Part shown: piece by piece, positions 7,144 through 16,522 of the stretch
Numbering within the stretch: the first letter of the stretch is position 1
How the letters are laid out: each line of letters begins with the position of its first letter
NCBI GenBank assembly: GCA_965653565.1
Contig: CBFHAI010000055.1
Coordinates: 1-31,658 of the forward strand
Source: JALCLA01 sp965653565
GTDB lineage: Bacteria; Pseudomonadota; Gammaproteobacteria; Xanthomonadales; Xanthomonadaceae
DNA: 31,658 nucleotides
Reading direction: 5' to 3'
Program-made: the position numbers and the translations under genes
Notes under the pieces: model-generated
The model's database searches: none
Told to the model about the DNA's origin: nothing
Seen by the model: the letters and a program-made list of their open reading frames with translations, nothing else

Positions 7144-7545
7144 TTATGCTTCGTCGAAATCATCGCGGAAAACGCGTCCGATGCCGGTCTGCCAGCCCAT
7201 CGCCTTGCCGTCGCAGACGATGTCGTGGGTGCTGCTTTCAAGCACCAGCCGGGTCGGATTGAAATCGATGCGCAGGCTGGCGAAGTCGATGTCCAGCGTT
7301 TCGGCGCTGCGGTGCAGGCGCCATTTGTCCGACGCGGGCAACGAATTGTCGGCGCGGCGGCAATTGCTCAGCGAAGCGTTGGGTGTGGAAAGGATGCTGG
7401 TGACGGGGTCCAGGCTGGCCACATCGTAGCTGACGTAGTCGATCGAATCGAGCGTGATGACTACCGGGGTCTGATAAGCCGCAAAAGCGGGCGCTGCGAA
7501 AACCACTGCGGACACGAGCCCGCCGATCCACTTCCCAATGCGCAC
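7144..7545 (-). CDS. Small exported protein of unknown function
   Basis: 133 aa with a clear Sec signal peptide: short basic start, hydrophobic core GGLVSAVVFAAP and an AFA cleavage site near residue 22. The mature part (~110 aa) has two cysteines (in LSNCRRAD and DIVCDGK) that could form a disulfide, and ends with an acidic tail. I recognise no family. The start is GTG, preceded by GAGGGAA at about 8 nt. The gene stands alone, with a good terminator behind it and an AT-rich upstream stretch around 7625-7655 that probably holds its promoter. Confidence 0.75.
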   Translation of the reverse strand: MRIGKWIGGLVSAVVFAAPAFAAYQTPVVITLDSIDYVSYDVASLDPVTSILSTPNASLSNCRRADNSLPASDKWRLHRSAETLDIDFASLRIDFNPTRLVLESSTHDIVCDGKAMGWQTGIGRVFRDDFDEA

Positions 7546-7766
7546 GGATGAGTTCCCTCGTCAAAAAGCTCGCGCATGCTGACGGCGCGAGCGTGAACGC
7601 GCGCTGTCGAAACGCGCTCAGGCGCATGAAAATTAACGAGTTTTTACGGAAATCGTGATCGCATGAACACCGATTCAGCACGCTCTGCACATCGCTGAAT
7701 GTTTTGTTGCGCCGATTTAACTATTTGCACGAGCGGGCTCTGCTGAGATTTTTCTGCACGTATTGC

Positions 7767-8060
7767 TCACCCTGCTGCGGTCGATGAGCCGGTAATCGAC
7801 TCCAGCCAAGTGAGGAATTCCATCGCCTGCCCGCGCTCGTCGCGACACATCGACGCGGCCGGCCGCAGCGTCGAACAAACGGCCGGTCGCTCGGGCCGGC
7901 CGAAGATGCGGCAACGGTAATCGTCGTCGAGCTGCACGCAGGGGATGCCGGCCGGTTTGCCGTGCGGCATGCCGGGAATGGGCGACGAGATCGATGGCGC
8001 GATGCAGCAGGCGCCGCAACCGCTGCGGCACTCGATGGCCGCGGCGGACGGCGTCTTCAT
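7767..8060 (-). CDS. YkgJ-family cysteine cluster protein
   Basis: 97-aa protein with the cysteine pattern of the YkgJ/UPF0153 family. CRSGCGACC lies near the N-terminus (12-20), then IPCVQL, YRCRIFGRPERPAVC in the middle and MCRDERGQA later. These proteins are thought to hold a metal ion (zinc or iron) through the conserved cysteines; their biochemical job is unknown to me. The ATG is 3 nt after the aroE stop, so the two are surely cotranscribed and probably translationally coupled. Confidence 0.9.
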   Translation of the reverse strand: MKTPSAAAIECRSGCGACCIAPSISSPIPGMPHGKPAGIPCVQLDDDYRCRIFGRPERPAVCSTLRPAASMCRDERGQAMEFLTWLESITGSSTAAG

Positions 8061-8063
8061 CGG

Positions 8064-8963
8064 TCAGTCGGCGGTGTGCAGGACGGCCGACTTGGCCTGG
8101 AAGGCCGCGTGCACCGGGTCGGTGTCCGGGCGCCGGTCGTGCCACAGCTCGAACGCGACGGCGGCCTGCTCGACCAGCATGCCCAGGCCATCGAAGACCA
8201 GTGGCGCCCCGCCGCTGCGCGCCCAGGCCAGGAACGCGATCGCGGCCTCGCCGTAGTTGAGGTCGTAGCACAGGCAGCGCGCACCGAGCAGCGAAGCCGG
8301 CAAGGTGACCGCCGCATTGCCGCGGCCGGCGGAGGTGGCGTTGACGATCAGATCGAAGGCGCCGGCGTTGCCCAGATCGTCCCAATAACGCGACGTGACG
8401 CGATCGGGCAGGCCGATGCGATCGACCAGTGCGTCGGCACGATCGGGGGTGCGGTTGGCGATCACCATTTCGGCGATGCCCGCATCGACCAGCGCCGGCG
8501 CCACGCCGCGCGCGGCGCCGCCGGCGCCGAGCATCAGCACGCGGCGGCCGCGCAAGTCGAGCCCGCGATGCGAGGTGATGTCGCGCACCAGGCCTTCGCC
8601 GTCGGTGTTGTCGCCGCGCCAACCTGAGCCATGGCGGCTGAGCGTGTTCACCGCGCCGGCGATGCGTGCCGCCTCGCCGAGCTCGTCACACAACGAAGCC
8701 GCGAGTTCCTTCAGCGGCAAGGTGACGTTGGCGCCGCGACCGCCGTTGGCGGCGAATTTGGCGAGGCTGTCGGGGAAACGTTCGGCCGAAGCTTCGATGG
8801 CGTCGTATCGCAGCGGGATGCCGAACTGCTCGGCGAAGCGCAGATGGATCGCCGGCGATTGACTGTGCGCGATCGGCTGGCCGAACACCGCGAAACGCTG
8901 CACCTCGACATCTTTCGCGAACCGGATATCGGTCTCGAGGCCGAACAGCGTGTCGTCCTGCAT
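8064..8963 (-). CDS. aroE: Shikimate dehydrogenase
   Basis: NADPH-dependent reduction of 3-dehydroshikimate to shikimate in the aromatic amino-acid (chorismate) pathway. The 299-aa protein shows the substrate-binding SQS (34-36), NVTLPLKE with catalytic Lys85, AVNT (N106), DNTDG with Asp121, and the nucleotide-binding GAGGAARG (146-153) followed by NRT. The N-terminus is about 20 residues longer than the usual start at VQRFAVFG. A GTG at residue 21 is the alternative, but only the ATG at 8963 has a Shine-Dalgarno (GGAGA). Followed at 3 nt by the YkgJ-type gene. Confidence 0.96.
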   Translation of the reverse strand: MQDDTLFGLETDIRFAKDVEVQRFAVFGQPIAHSQSPAIHLRFAEQFGIPLRYDAIEASAERFPDSLAKFAANGGRGANVTLPLKELAASLCDELGEAARIAGAVNTLSRHGSGWRGDNTDGEGLVRDITSHRGLDLRGRRVLMLGAGGAARGVAPALVDAGIAEMVIANRTPDRADALVDRIGLPDRVTSRYWDDLGNAGAFDLIVNATSAGRGNAAVTLPASLLGARCLCYDLNYGEAAIAFLAWARSGGAPLVFDGLGMLVEQAAVAFELWHDRRPDTDPVHAAFQAKSAVLHTAD

Positions 8964-9167
8964 GGGGTGTCTCCGGCGGGTCGAAAGCGTGAGCGGCGCT
9001 TAGCTTACGCCCGCGCGGCGGGCCTGCGGGAGGGGCCGGCATCGCGTTTCTTCATCGCGCCCGGGGCGACGTTCATGCAGCGCCCGCCCCTGGGTCCACG
9101 GCCTCGCAGCCCGGAGGAAGCGGCTTGTCGCGTAATCCGGCGAAGCGGCCGCTACGAAGCGTGCGGA

Positions 9168-9195
9168 CCCGGATCCCGCTGCGCTGTATCCAGGG
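9168..9195. repeat. Degenerate copy of a common intergenic CCGGAT...ATCC repeat
   Basis: CCCGGATCCCGCTGCGC followed by TGTATCCAGGG resembles the short imperfect palindrome often seen between genes in GC-rich proteobacteria (CCCGGATTCCGCTGCGCTCCATCCGGG). It sits in the 260-bp gap between hemB and aroE, where I see no gene. Recognition is from memory of the pattern. Confidence 0.35.
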
Positions 9196-9223
9196 TTGCG
9201 GTCTCTGATTTTATTGCGCCGGC

Positions 9224-10213
<990 letters not shown>

Positions 10214-10296
10214 GGATTCGCCTCTAACGAGAAGGCGACGATTTTACGCCCAGCCGGCAACATCTTCCCGCATATCCACATGCTCAATGCGCATTT

Positions 10297-10313
10297 CCTA
10301 CCTGGCCGGTAGG
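10297..10313. promoter_or_regulatory. Palindromic operator candidate before the Rrf2/sulfate operon
   Basis: CCTACC-TGGCC-GGTAGG is a perfect 6-bp inverted repeat with a 5-nt spacer, followed by a further TTTCTACCC. It lies about 20 nt upstream of the regulator start at 10332, a typical place for an Rrf2 protein to repress its own operon. Binding is inferred. Confidence 0.55.
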
Positions 10314-10331
10314 ATTTCTACCCTGCGCGCC

Positions 10332-10820
10332 ATGCTCTCGATGAAAGCCAAGTACGCCTTGCGCGCCATGACGGCCCTGGCACGCCAGCAGCAGCCGCTG
10401 CCGGCGCGCCGCATCGCGCAGGACGCGCGCGTGCCGGAAAAATTCCTCGAGACGATTCTGGTCGACTTGCGCCGTGCCGGCTTCGTGGCCAGCAAGCGCG
10501 GGCTGCAGGGCGGCCACGCGCTGGCGCGTCCCGCCGAGCAGATCGGCCTGGGTGATCTGATCCGCGCGATCGACGGCCCGCTGGCGCCGATCCGCTGCGC
10601 CAGCCTCACCGCCTATCGCCCCTGCGAAGACTGCCCCGACCCTGCCCAGTGCGCGGTGCGCAGCCTGATGACCGACGTGCGCAACGCCATCGCCCATGTG
10701 CTCGATGGCCGCAGCCTGCGCGACCAACTCGATCTCGACAGCGCCGAAGAAGGCGCTGGCTTTGCTCTGGACGTCCCCGATTCCACGGCACCCACCCCGC
10801 GCGGCGAGCTCGCCGCGTGA
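10332..10820 (+). CDS. Rrf2-family transcriptional regulator of the sulfate operon
   Basis: About 162-aa winged-helix regulator. The typical Rrf2 opening MKAKYALRAMTALA is followed by ARRIAQDARVPEKFLETIL and the recognition region LRRAGFVASKRGLQGGHALA. A cysteine group C-x8-C-x2-C-x5-C (RCASLTAYRPC to CAVR) in the second half could hold an Fe-S cluster or sense thiols, as in IscR, or be structural. Start: ATG at 10332 or 10341; an in-frame codon at 10287 would put the palindrome inside the gene and is less likely. First gene of a seven-gene operon with yezD and the sulfate uptake genes, so it probably plays the CymR-like role of sulfur control. Confidence 0.9.
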   Translation: MLSMKAKYALRAMTALARQQQPLPARRIAQDARVPEKFLETILVDLRRAGFVASKRGLQGGHALARPAEQIGLGDLIRAIDGPLAPIRCASLTAYRPCEDCPDPAQCAVRSLMTDVRNAIAHVLDGRSLRDQLDLDSAEEGAGFALDVPDSTAPTPRGELAA

Positions 10821-10847
10821 TCACCCCATCTGTGCAGGAGCATCGCC

Positions 10848-11045
10848 ATGCCCGCCAACCCGACCACTCCGACTTCATCGCGCATCGATGCGACCTCGCG
10901 CACCGACAGCACGTTCCCGCCGCTGCTGCCCGAGGAGCGCGCCGTGATCGCCGCGCTGCGCGACCTGCCGTTCGGCCAGGTCGAAGTGGTGGTGCATCAA
11001 TCGCGCATCGTGCAGATCGTGAAGACCGAAAAAGTTCGCGTCTGA
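10848..11045 (+). CDS. YezD family (DUF2292) small protein
   Basis: 65 aa. The second half, ERAVIAALRDLPFGQVEVVV then HQSRIVQIVKTEKVRV, is the DUF2292/YezD pattern (L-x-FG-V-I-VH-GRIVQIE-EK). These small proteins are repeatedly encoded beside sulfate or sulfur-assimilation genes; their molecular function is unknown. It sits 27 nt after the Rrf2 gene and before the porin. Confidence 0.85.
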   Translation: MPANPTTPTSSRIDATSRTDSTFPPLLPEERAVIAALRDLPFGQVEVVVHQSRIVQIVKTEKVRV

Positions 11046-11089
11046 TCCATCGCTTTCCGATACCGACCAGACGACTGGAGGTTTCCGCC

Positions 11090-12538
11090 ATGACATCGCT
11101 CTCTGGAGACCTCATGTTTCGACCTACCTTGCTGGCGGCCTCGTTGGCCGCAGCGTTTTTCCCCACGCTCGCGACGGCGGCCGATCAGGCCGAACTCGAT
11201 GCCGTCGTCGAACGTTTGCGACGCATCGAAGCGCGCCTCGGCCTGGATTCGCAAAGCGATCCGGCGGCGGCGGCCGACCCCGTCGCCGCACTGGATCAGC
11301 GCCTGCGCATCCTCGAGCGCAAGCTCGAGTTGCAGCAGGAGGACGCCGCTGCGAAATCGCTCACCATGCCGGTGGCGTCGCTCAACGAAAAAGGCCTGGC
11401 GGTGAAATCGCCGCAGGGGGATTTTGAGATCAAATTGCGCGGCACAGTGCAGGCCGATCAGCGCTCGTTTTTCGGCGACGGCGATCTGCCACTCAACGAT
11501 ACCTATCTGTTCCGCCGCATCCGGCCTTCGCTGGAAGGCTCGCTCGGTTCGTTGATCGGCTTTCGCCTGACGCCGGAATTCGCCGGCGACAGCGCGACGA
11601 TCATCGATGCCTACGTCGATGTGAAATTCGATCCGAAGTACACGCTGCGCGTGGGCAAGGTGAAAGGCCCGGTCGGCCTCGAACGCTTGCAGGCCGCCAA
11701 CGCGCTGGCGCTGATGGAACGCGGGTTCCCGACGGAGTTGGCGCCCAATCGCGATCTGGGTGCGCAGTTGCAGGGCGAGCTGGCGCAGGCGCGCGTCAGC
11801 TACGCGATCGGCCTGTTCAACGGCACGCCGGATGGGCGCGACGCCACCACGACCGATTCCGACAACAATTTCGAGTACGCCGGCCGGGTCTTCTTCGAAC
11901 CTTGGAAAAACGCCGCCAATGCGCTGTCGGGCCTGGGTTTCGGCATCGCGGCCAGCGCCGGTGAAAAGGACGGCGCCGGCAACAACTTCCTGCCGCGCTA
12001 CCGCACGCCGGGCCAGAGCGTGTTCTTCAACTACCGCACGCCGGTGACGGCGCACGGTAGCCACACGCGCTGGTCGCCGCAGGCTTACTACTATCGCAAC
12101 GCCTTCGGCCTGCAGGCCGAATACATCGAATCCGAGCAGGAATTGCTGATTCCGGGCGCGGCCGATTCGCGCGTCGAGCTGGCGCACTCGGCCTGGCAGC
12201 TGACCGGCAGCTGGGTGCTGACGGGCGAGGATGCGGGCTATCGCGGCGTGGTGAAACCGAATCATCCGTTCGCCGTCGGCGGTGAAGGCTGGGGCGCGTT
12301 CGAAGTGGTGGGTCGCTACGGCGAGCTCGACATCGACGACGAAGCCTTCCCGCGCTACGCCGACCCGGCCACGGCGGCCACCCGGTCGCGCGCCTACGGC
12401 ATCGGTCTCAACTGGTTCCTGACTTCGAATCTGAAACTGGCGTTCAACCACACACGCGCAAGCTTTGATGGCGGCGCAGCCGGCGGCGACCGCGACGATG
12501 AGAAGACCTTCTTCTCCCGCGTGCAGGTGGCCTTCTGA
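11090..12538 (+). CDS. OprP/OprO-type outer-membrane porin, probably for sulfate
   Basis: 482 aa with a Sec signal peptide (LLAASLAAAFFPTLATA, cleaved before ADQ), then a coiled-coil stretch ERLRRIEARLGL to RLRILERKLELQQE. A 16-strand-type barrel follows: LRGTVQADQRSFFGDG, RRIRPSLEGSLG, DAYVDVKFDPKYTLRVGKVK. This is the layout of the Porin_O_P family (phosphate/polyphosphate porins). Its place directly before the sulfate-binding protein suggests it passes sulfate. Two ATGs have good ribosome sites: 11090 (GGAGG) and 11114 (GGAG, giving a more usual signal peptide MFRPTLL). Its stop overlaps an in-frame ATG of the next gene. Confidence 0.9.
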   Translation: MTSLSGDLMFRPTLLAASLAAAFFPTLATAADQAELDAVVERLRRIEARLGLDSQSDPAAAADPVAALDQRLRILERKLELQQEDAAAKSLTMPVASLNEKGLAVKSPQGDFEIKLRGTVQADQRSFFGDGDLPLNDTYLFRRIRPSLEGSLGSLIGFRLTPEFAGDSATIIDAYVDVKFDPKYTLRVGKVKGPVGLERLQAANALALMERGFPTELAPNRDLGAQLQGELAQARVSYAIGLFNGTPDGRDATTTDSDNNFEYAGRVFFEPWKNAANALSGLGFGIAASAGEKDGAGNNFLPRYRTPGQSVFFNYRTPVTAHGSHTRWSPQAYYYRNAFGLQAEYIESEQELLIPGAADSRVELAHSAWQLTGSWVLTGEDAGYRGVVKPNHPFAVGGEGWGAFEVVGRYGELDIDDEAFPRYADPATAATRSRAYGIGLNWFLTSNLKLAFNHTRASFDGGAAGGDRDDEKTFFSRVQVAF

Positions 12539-12561
12539 TGTCCTTTTCCCGGAGATTTCCC

Positions 12562-13569
12562 ATGAGGCTTATCGACCGCGCGCTGGCTCTCGTCGCCTTC
12601 GCACTGATCGCCGGCGGCGCTTTTGCGAAAGACGTCGAACTGTTGAACGTGTCGTACGATCCGACCCGCGAGTTTTACCGCGACATCAACACCGCGTTCG
12701 CCGCCGAATGGCAGGCGAAAACCGGCGACAGCGTGCGTGTGCAGGCCTCGCACGGCGGTTCCGGCAAGCAGGCGCGCGCGGTGATCGATGGACTCGAAGC
12801 CGATGTCGTCACCTTGGCGCTGGCGTTCGATATCGATTCGATCGCCGAAAAAGCCAAGCTGCTGCCGCCCGACTGGCAATCGCGGCTGCCGCACAACAGC
12901 ACGCCCTACACCTCGACCATCGTGCTGCTGGTGCGCAAAGGCAATCCGAAAGGCATCAAGGATTGGGATGACCTGGTCAAGCCGGGCATCGCCGTGATCA
13001 CACCGAATCCGAAGACCTCCGGCGGCGCGCGCTGGAATCACCTGGCGGCTTGGGCCTACGCGCTGCGCCACAACGGCAACGACGCCGGCAAGGCGAAGGA
13101 ATTCCTCGCCGCGCTCTATCGCAATGTGCCGGTGCTCGACACCGGCGCACGCGGCGCGACCACGACCTTCGCACAGCGCGGTATCGGCGATGTGTTGCTG
13201 GCGTGGGAAAACGAAGCGTTCCTCGCGATCGAGCAACTCGGGCCGGATCAGTTCGAGATCGTCGTGCCGTCGCTGTCGATCCTGGCCGAACCGCCGGTTG
13301 CGCTGATTGATCGAAACGTCGATCGCAAGGGCACGCGCGCGGTGGCGCAGGCTTATCTCGAATTCCTCTACACGCCGGCAGGCCAGAAACTCGCCGCCAA
13401 ACACTACTACCGGCCGCGCGAGCCGCAACACGCCGATCCGGCCGATGCGGCGCGCTTCCCGCAACTCGAACTGGTGACCATCGACGGCGACTTCGGCTCC
13501 TGGTCGAAGGCGCAGAGCGAACATTTCGCCGAAGGCGGGCTGTTCGACCAGATCTACGCCGCGCGCTGA
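12562..13569 (+). CDS. sbp: Periplasmic sulfate-binding protein of the ABC importer
   Basis: 335 aa; signal peptide RALALVAFALIAGGAFA, then the family opening ELLNVSYDPTREFYRDIN. Hallmarks of Sbp/CysP follow: QASHGGSGKQARAVIDGLEADVVTLALA, then TPNPKTSGGARWNHLAAWAYA and GIGDVLLAWENEA. It captures sulfate or thiosulfate in the periplasm and hands it to CysTWA. An in-frame ATG at 12538 overlaps the porin stop (TGATG); the start at 12562 is preferred because GGAG precedes it and it begins a standard signal peptide. Confidence 0.95.
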   Translation: MRLIDRALALVAFALIAGGAFAKDVELLNVSYDPTREFYRDINTAFAAEWQAKTGDSVRVQASHGGSGKQARAVIDGLEADVVTLALAFDIDSIAEKAKLLPPDWQSRLPHNSTPYTSTIVLLVRKGNPKGIKDWDDLVKPGIAVITPNPKTSGGARWNHLAAWAYALRHNGNDAGKAKEFLAALYRNVPVLDTGARGATTTFAQRGIGDVLLAWENEAFLAIEQLGPDQFEIVVPSLSILAEPPVALIDRNVDRKGTRAVAQAYLEFLYTPAGQKLAAKHYYRPREPQHADPADAARFPQLELVTIDGDFGSWSKAQSEHFAEGGLFDQIYAAR

Positions 13570-13587
13570 TCGACTCGTTCGCAAGGC

Positions 13588-14454
13588 ATGAACGCGATCG
13601 CTGTCGACGCTCTTCCGCCGCGCAATCGGCGCGGGCTGCGCGTGATTCCGGGCTTCGGACTCACGCTCGGCTTCACCGTGGCCTATCTGAGCCTGATCAT
13701 CCTGATTCCGCTCGGCGGCGTGTTCCTGAAGGCCGCCGGCCTCGGATTCGAAGGCGTGTGGAAAGTATGGAGCGATCCGCGCGTGCTGGCCGCGCTCAAA
13801 CTGAGTTTCGGCACCTCGTTGATCGCAGCCGCGGTTAACGCGGTGATGGGAACGCTGGTGGCGTGGGTGCTGGTGCGCTACGAATTTCCCGGCCGCAAGT
13901 TGCTCGACGCGGCGATCGATCTGCCGTTCGCGCTGCCTACTGCGGTGGCCGGTATCGCATTGACGGCGTTGTATTCGGGCAATGGCTGGGTCGGCCAATG
14001 GCTGGAACCGCACGGTATCAAGGTCGCCTACACGCAACTCGGCATCGCCGTGGCGCTGGTCTTCATCGGCCTGCCGTTCGTCGTGCGCACCGTGCAACCG
14101 GTGCTGCAGGAAGCGCGGCGCGATATCGAGGAAGCGTCGGCCTCGCTCGGAGCGACGCGCGGGCAGACCATTCGCAAAGTGTTGCTACCAACGTTGTATC
14201 CCGCCGTGATCACCGGCTTTGCGCTGGCCTTTGCGCGAGCAGTCGGCGAGTACGGCTCGGTGATCTTCATCGCCGGCAATCTGCCGAACCTCACCGAGAT
14301 TGCACCGCTGTTGATCGTCATCAAACTCGAAGAGTTCGATTACGCCGGCGCCACCGCCGTGGCCACGGCGATGCTGCTGCTTTCGTTCGCGCTGTTGCTG
14401 GCGATCAATGCCCTGCAGTCGTGGGCGGCACGTCGGGCAGGACAGCCGCGATGA
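13588..14454 (+). CDS. cysT: Sulfate ABC transporter permease CysT (CysU)
   Basis: 288 aa, about six membrane spans. The cytoplasmic EAA loop that docks the ATPase is EEASASLGATRGQTIRKVLLPTLYP. The tail EYGSVIFIAGNLPNLTEIAP with IKLEEFDYAGATAVA is typical of CysT. It forms the inner-membrane channel with CysW. It begins 18 nt after sbp. Confidence 0.95.
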   Translation: MNAIAVDALPPRNRRGLRVIPGFGLTLGFTVAYLSLIILIPLGGVFLKAAGLGFEGVWKVWSDPRVLAALKLSFGTSLIAAAVNAVMGTLVAWVLVRYEFPGRKLLDAAIDLPFALPTAVAGIALTALYSGNGWVGQWLEPHGIKVAYTQLGIAVALVFIGLPFVVRTVQPVLQEARRDIEEASASLGATRGQTIRKVLLPTLYPAVITGFALAFARAVGEYGSVIFIAGNLPNLTEIAPLLIVIKLEEFDYAGATAVATAMLLLSFALLLAINALQSWAARRAGQPR

Positions 14455-14473
14455 GCGCGCTACGGTGGTACGC

Positions 14474-15397
14474 ATGACGATGGAACTGGCCGAACGCCTG
14501 TCGGAATCGCTGGTGGAGGCGCCGCGCGAGTCCGCGCGCGTGCTGCGTGCGCGGCCGCCGCGGCCGGCGACGGCGGAACCGGTTTGGGTACGCGCGCTGT
14601 TGATCGCCGCAGCGGTGGGGTTTCTCGCGTTCTTTTTGCTGTTGCCGCTGTTCGCCGTGTTCGCCGAGGCGTTCCGGCAAGGCGTCGGCGCCTATTTCAC
14701 CGCCCTGCGCGAACCGGACGCGCTGTCGGCGATCAAGCTCACGCTGCTGGTGGCGGGCATCGCGGTGCCGATGAATCTGGTGTTCGGCGTCGTGGCGGCG
14801 TGGGCGATCACCAAACATCGCTTCCGTGGCAAGGCCTTGCTGATCACGCTGATCGATCTGCCGTTCTCGGTGTCGCCGGTGGTCTCAGGCCTGGTCTACG
14901 TGCTGATCTTCGGTGCACAGAGCTATCTCGGGCCGTGGCTGGCGGAGCATGAAATCCGCGTGATCTTCGCCGTGCCGGGCCTGGTGCTGGCGACGATCTT
15001 CGTCACCTTCCCGTTCGTCGCGCGCGAACTGATTCCGCTGATGGCCGAGCAAGGCACGGACGACGAGCAAGCCGCGCTCTCGCTCGGCGCCGGCGGATTG
15101 CAGACCTTCTTTCGCGTGACGTTGCCCAATATCAAGTGGGGCCTGCTGTACGGCGTATTGCTTTGCAATGCGCGTGCGATGGGCGAGTTCGGCGCCGTGA
15201 GCGTGGTGTCCGGCCATATCCGCGGCCTCACCAACACGATGCCGCTGCATGTGGAAATTCTCTACAACGAGTACGACTTCGTCGCCGCGTTCGCGGTGGC
15301 AACCTTGCTCGCCGCCCTGGCGCTGCTGACGCTGGGCGTGAAATCGCTGCTCGAATGGCGCTTCGGCGCGCAACTCGCTTCGCGCCGGCGTCACTGA
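14474..15397 (+). CDS. cysW: Sulfate ABC transporter permease CysW
   Basis: 307 aa. A charged N-terminal extension of about 40 residues precedes the first span (LLIAAAVGFLAFFLLLPLFA), then five more spans. EAA loop: DEQAALSLGAGGLQTFFRVTLP. The ending GEFGAVSVVSGHIRGLTNTM then PLHVEILYNEYDF is diagnostic of CysW. The ATG at 14474 is chosen; the ribosome site is weak and translation may be coupled to cysT, 19 nt upstream. Confidence 0.95.
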   Translation: MTMELAERLSESLVEAPRESARVLRARPPRPATAEPVWVRALLIAAAVGFLAFFLLLPLFAVFAEAFRQGVGAYFTALREPDALSAIKLTLLVAGIAVPMNLVFGVVAAWAITKHRFRGKALLITLIDLPFSVSPVVSGLVYVLIFGAQSYLGPWLAEHEIRVIFAVPGLVLATIFVTFPFVARELIPLMAEQGTDDEQAALSLGAGGLQTFFRVTLPNIKWGLLYGVLLCNARAMGEFGAVSVVSGHIRGLTNTMPLHVEILYNEYDFVAAFAVATLLAALALLTLGVKSLLEWRFGAQLASRRRH

Positions 15398-15433
15398 TCG
15401 CCGCCATCACCGTCGCAACCAGGAAGTTCACCG

Positions 15434-16492
15434 ATGGACATCGAAATTCGCGCTCTGCAAAAACGCTACGGCGATTTCGTCGCACTGCGCGGCGTCGATC
15501 TGAAGATCGAATCCGGCGAGTTGATCGCGCTGCTCGGACCGTCCGGCTCGGGCAAAACCACCTTGTTGCGAGCAATCGCGGGACTGGAATTCGCCGATCG
15601 CGGCCAGATCCTGTTCGGCGGACGCGATGCCTCGTCGCTGAGCGTGCAGGCGCGCCGCGCAGGTTTCGTGTTCCAGCACTACGCGCTGTTCCGGCATATG
15701 AGCGTGCTCGATAACGTCGCGTTCGGCCTGCGCTGCAAGCCGCGCCGCGAACGGCCGGCGCGCGCGCAGATCGAGCGCCGCGCGCTGGAACTGCTCGATC
15801 GCGTGCAACTTTCCGAATTGCGCGATCGCCTGCCGGACCAGTTGTCGGGTGGTCAGCGACAACGCGTTGCGCTGGCCCGCGCGATGGCGATCGATCCGAC
15901 CGTGTTGCTGCTCGACGAGCCATTCGGTGCACTCGATGCGAAGGTACGCGTCGAACTGCGCCGCTGGCTGCGTCAGATCCACGACGACACCGGCTACACC
16001 ACGGTGTTCGTGACGCACGATCAGGAAGAGGCACTGGAACTTGCCGATCGCGTCGTCGTACTCAACGAAGGCCGCATCGAACAGATCGGCACGCCCGAGG
16101 AAATCTACGCCGACCCGCGCACACCGTTCGTGTTCGATTTCCTGGGCCGATCCAACCGGTTGACAGGATCGGTACACGGCGGCCGTTTTCGCGCCGATGG
16201 GTCGGCGGTGGACTTTTCGCTGCCCGACTCGCAGCGGGACGGCACCGCGCAGCTGTTCGTGCGTCCGCACGATCTGCGTCTGGTCGCGGAAGGACAAGGC
16301 TTACCGGCGCAGGTACGCCATGTGCGGCGGCTCGCCGGGCGCGCGACGATCGAGTTGCAGCTGGCGGCGCAGGAACGATCGATCGAGCTGGATCTGACGG
16401 ATGGACGGCAGAATGATCTGCCCTCGCCCGGAGCCTTGGTCGCGGTGAAGCCTGTGCGTTATCGTGTATTTTCGGCGAACGCTTCGGTCTGA
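15434..16492 (+). CDS. cysA: Sulfate ABC transporter ATP-binding protein CysA
   Basis: 352 aa. Walker A GPSGSGKTT, Q-loop VFQHYALF, signature LSGGQRQRVALARA, Walker B VLLLDEPFGALD, and the switch histidine in VTHDQEEA. The last ~110 residues form the TOBE-like regulatory domain (LFVRPHDLRL). Drives sulfate import with CysT/CysW. GGAAG precedes the ATG. It ends the operon; the next gene is convergent, 30 nt away. Confidence 0.96.
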   Translation: MDIEIRALQKRYGDFVALRGVDLKIESGELIALLGPSGSGKTTLLRAIAGLEFADRGQILFGGRDASSLSVQARRAGFVFQHYALFRHMSVLDNVAFGLRCKPRRERPARAQIERRALELLDRVQLSELRDRLPDQLSGGQRQRVALARAMAIDPTVLLLDEPFGALDAKVRVELRRWLRQIHDDTGYTTVFVTHDQEEALELADRVVVLNEGRIEQIGTPEEIYADPRTPFVFDFLGRSNRLTGSVHGGRFRADGSAVDFSLPDSQRDGTAQLFVRPHDLRLVAEGQGLPAQVRHVRRLAGRATIELQLAAQERSIELDLTDGRQNDLPSPGALVAVKPVRYRVFSANASV

Positions 16493-16522
16493 AACGGCGC
16501 CGAGATTCACAGCGAAAGTCGG

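Noticed and set aside
7636..7665. A possible sixth promoter copy (AACGAG...GGAAATCG) before the small secreted protein gene
   Set aside because: The spacing is off by one and the TGTGC end is missing, so it does not match the five real copies.
7673..7700. Inverted repeat ATTCAGC...GCTGAAT as terminator of the aroE-ykgJ unit
   Set aside because: No T run follows on the minus strand and the loop is 14 nt, so support is too weak.
10287..10331. Upstream start for the Rrf2 regulator
   Set aside because: It would place the perfect palindrome inside the coding region and add residues not seen at the start of Rrf2 proteins (MKxxYALRA).
12394..14097. Long minus-strand open frame across sbp and cysT (and a similar one antisense to the porin at 10997-12451)
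   Set aside because: These are shadows of well-identified sulfate operon genes, with Arg/His/Gln-rich translations and no family features.
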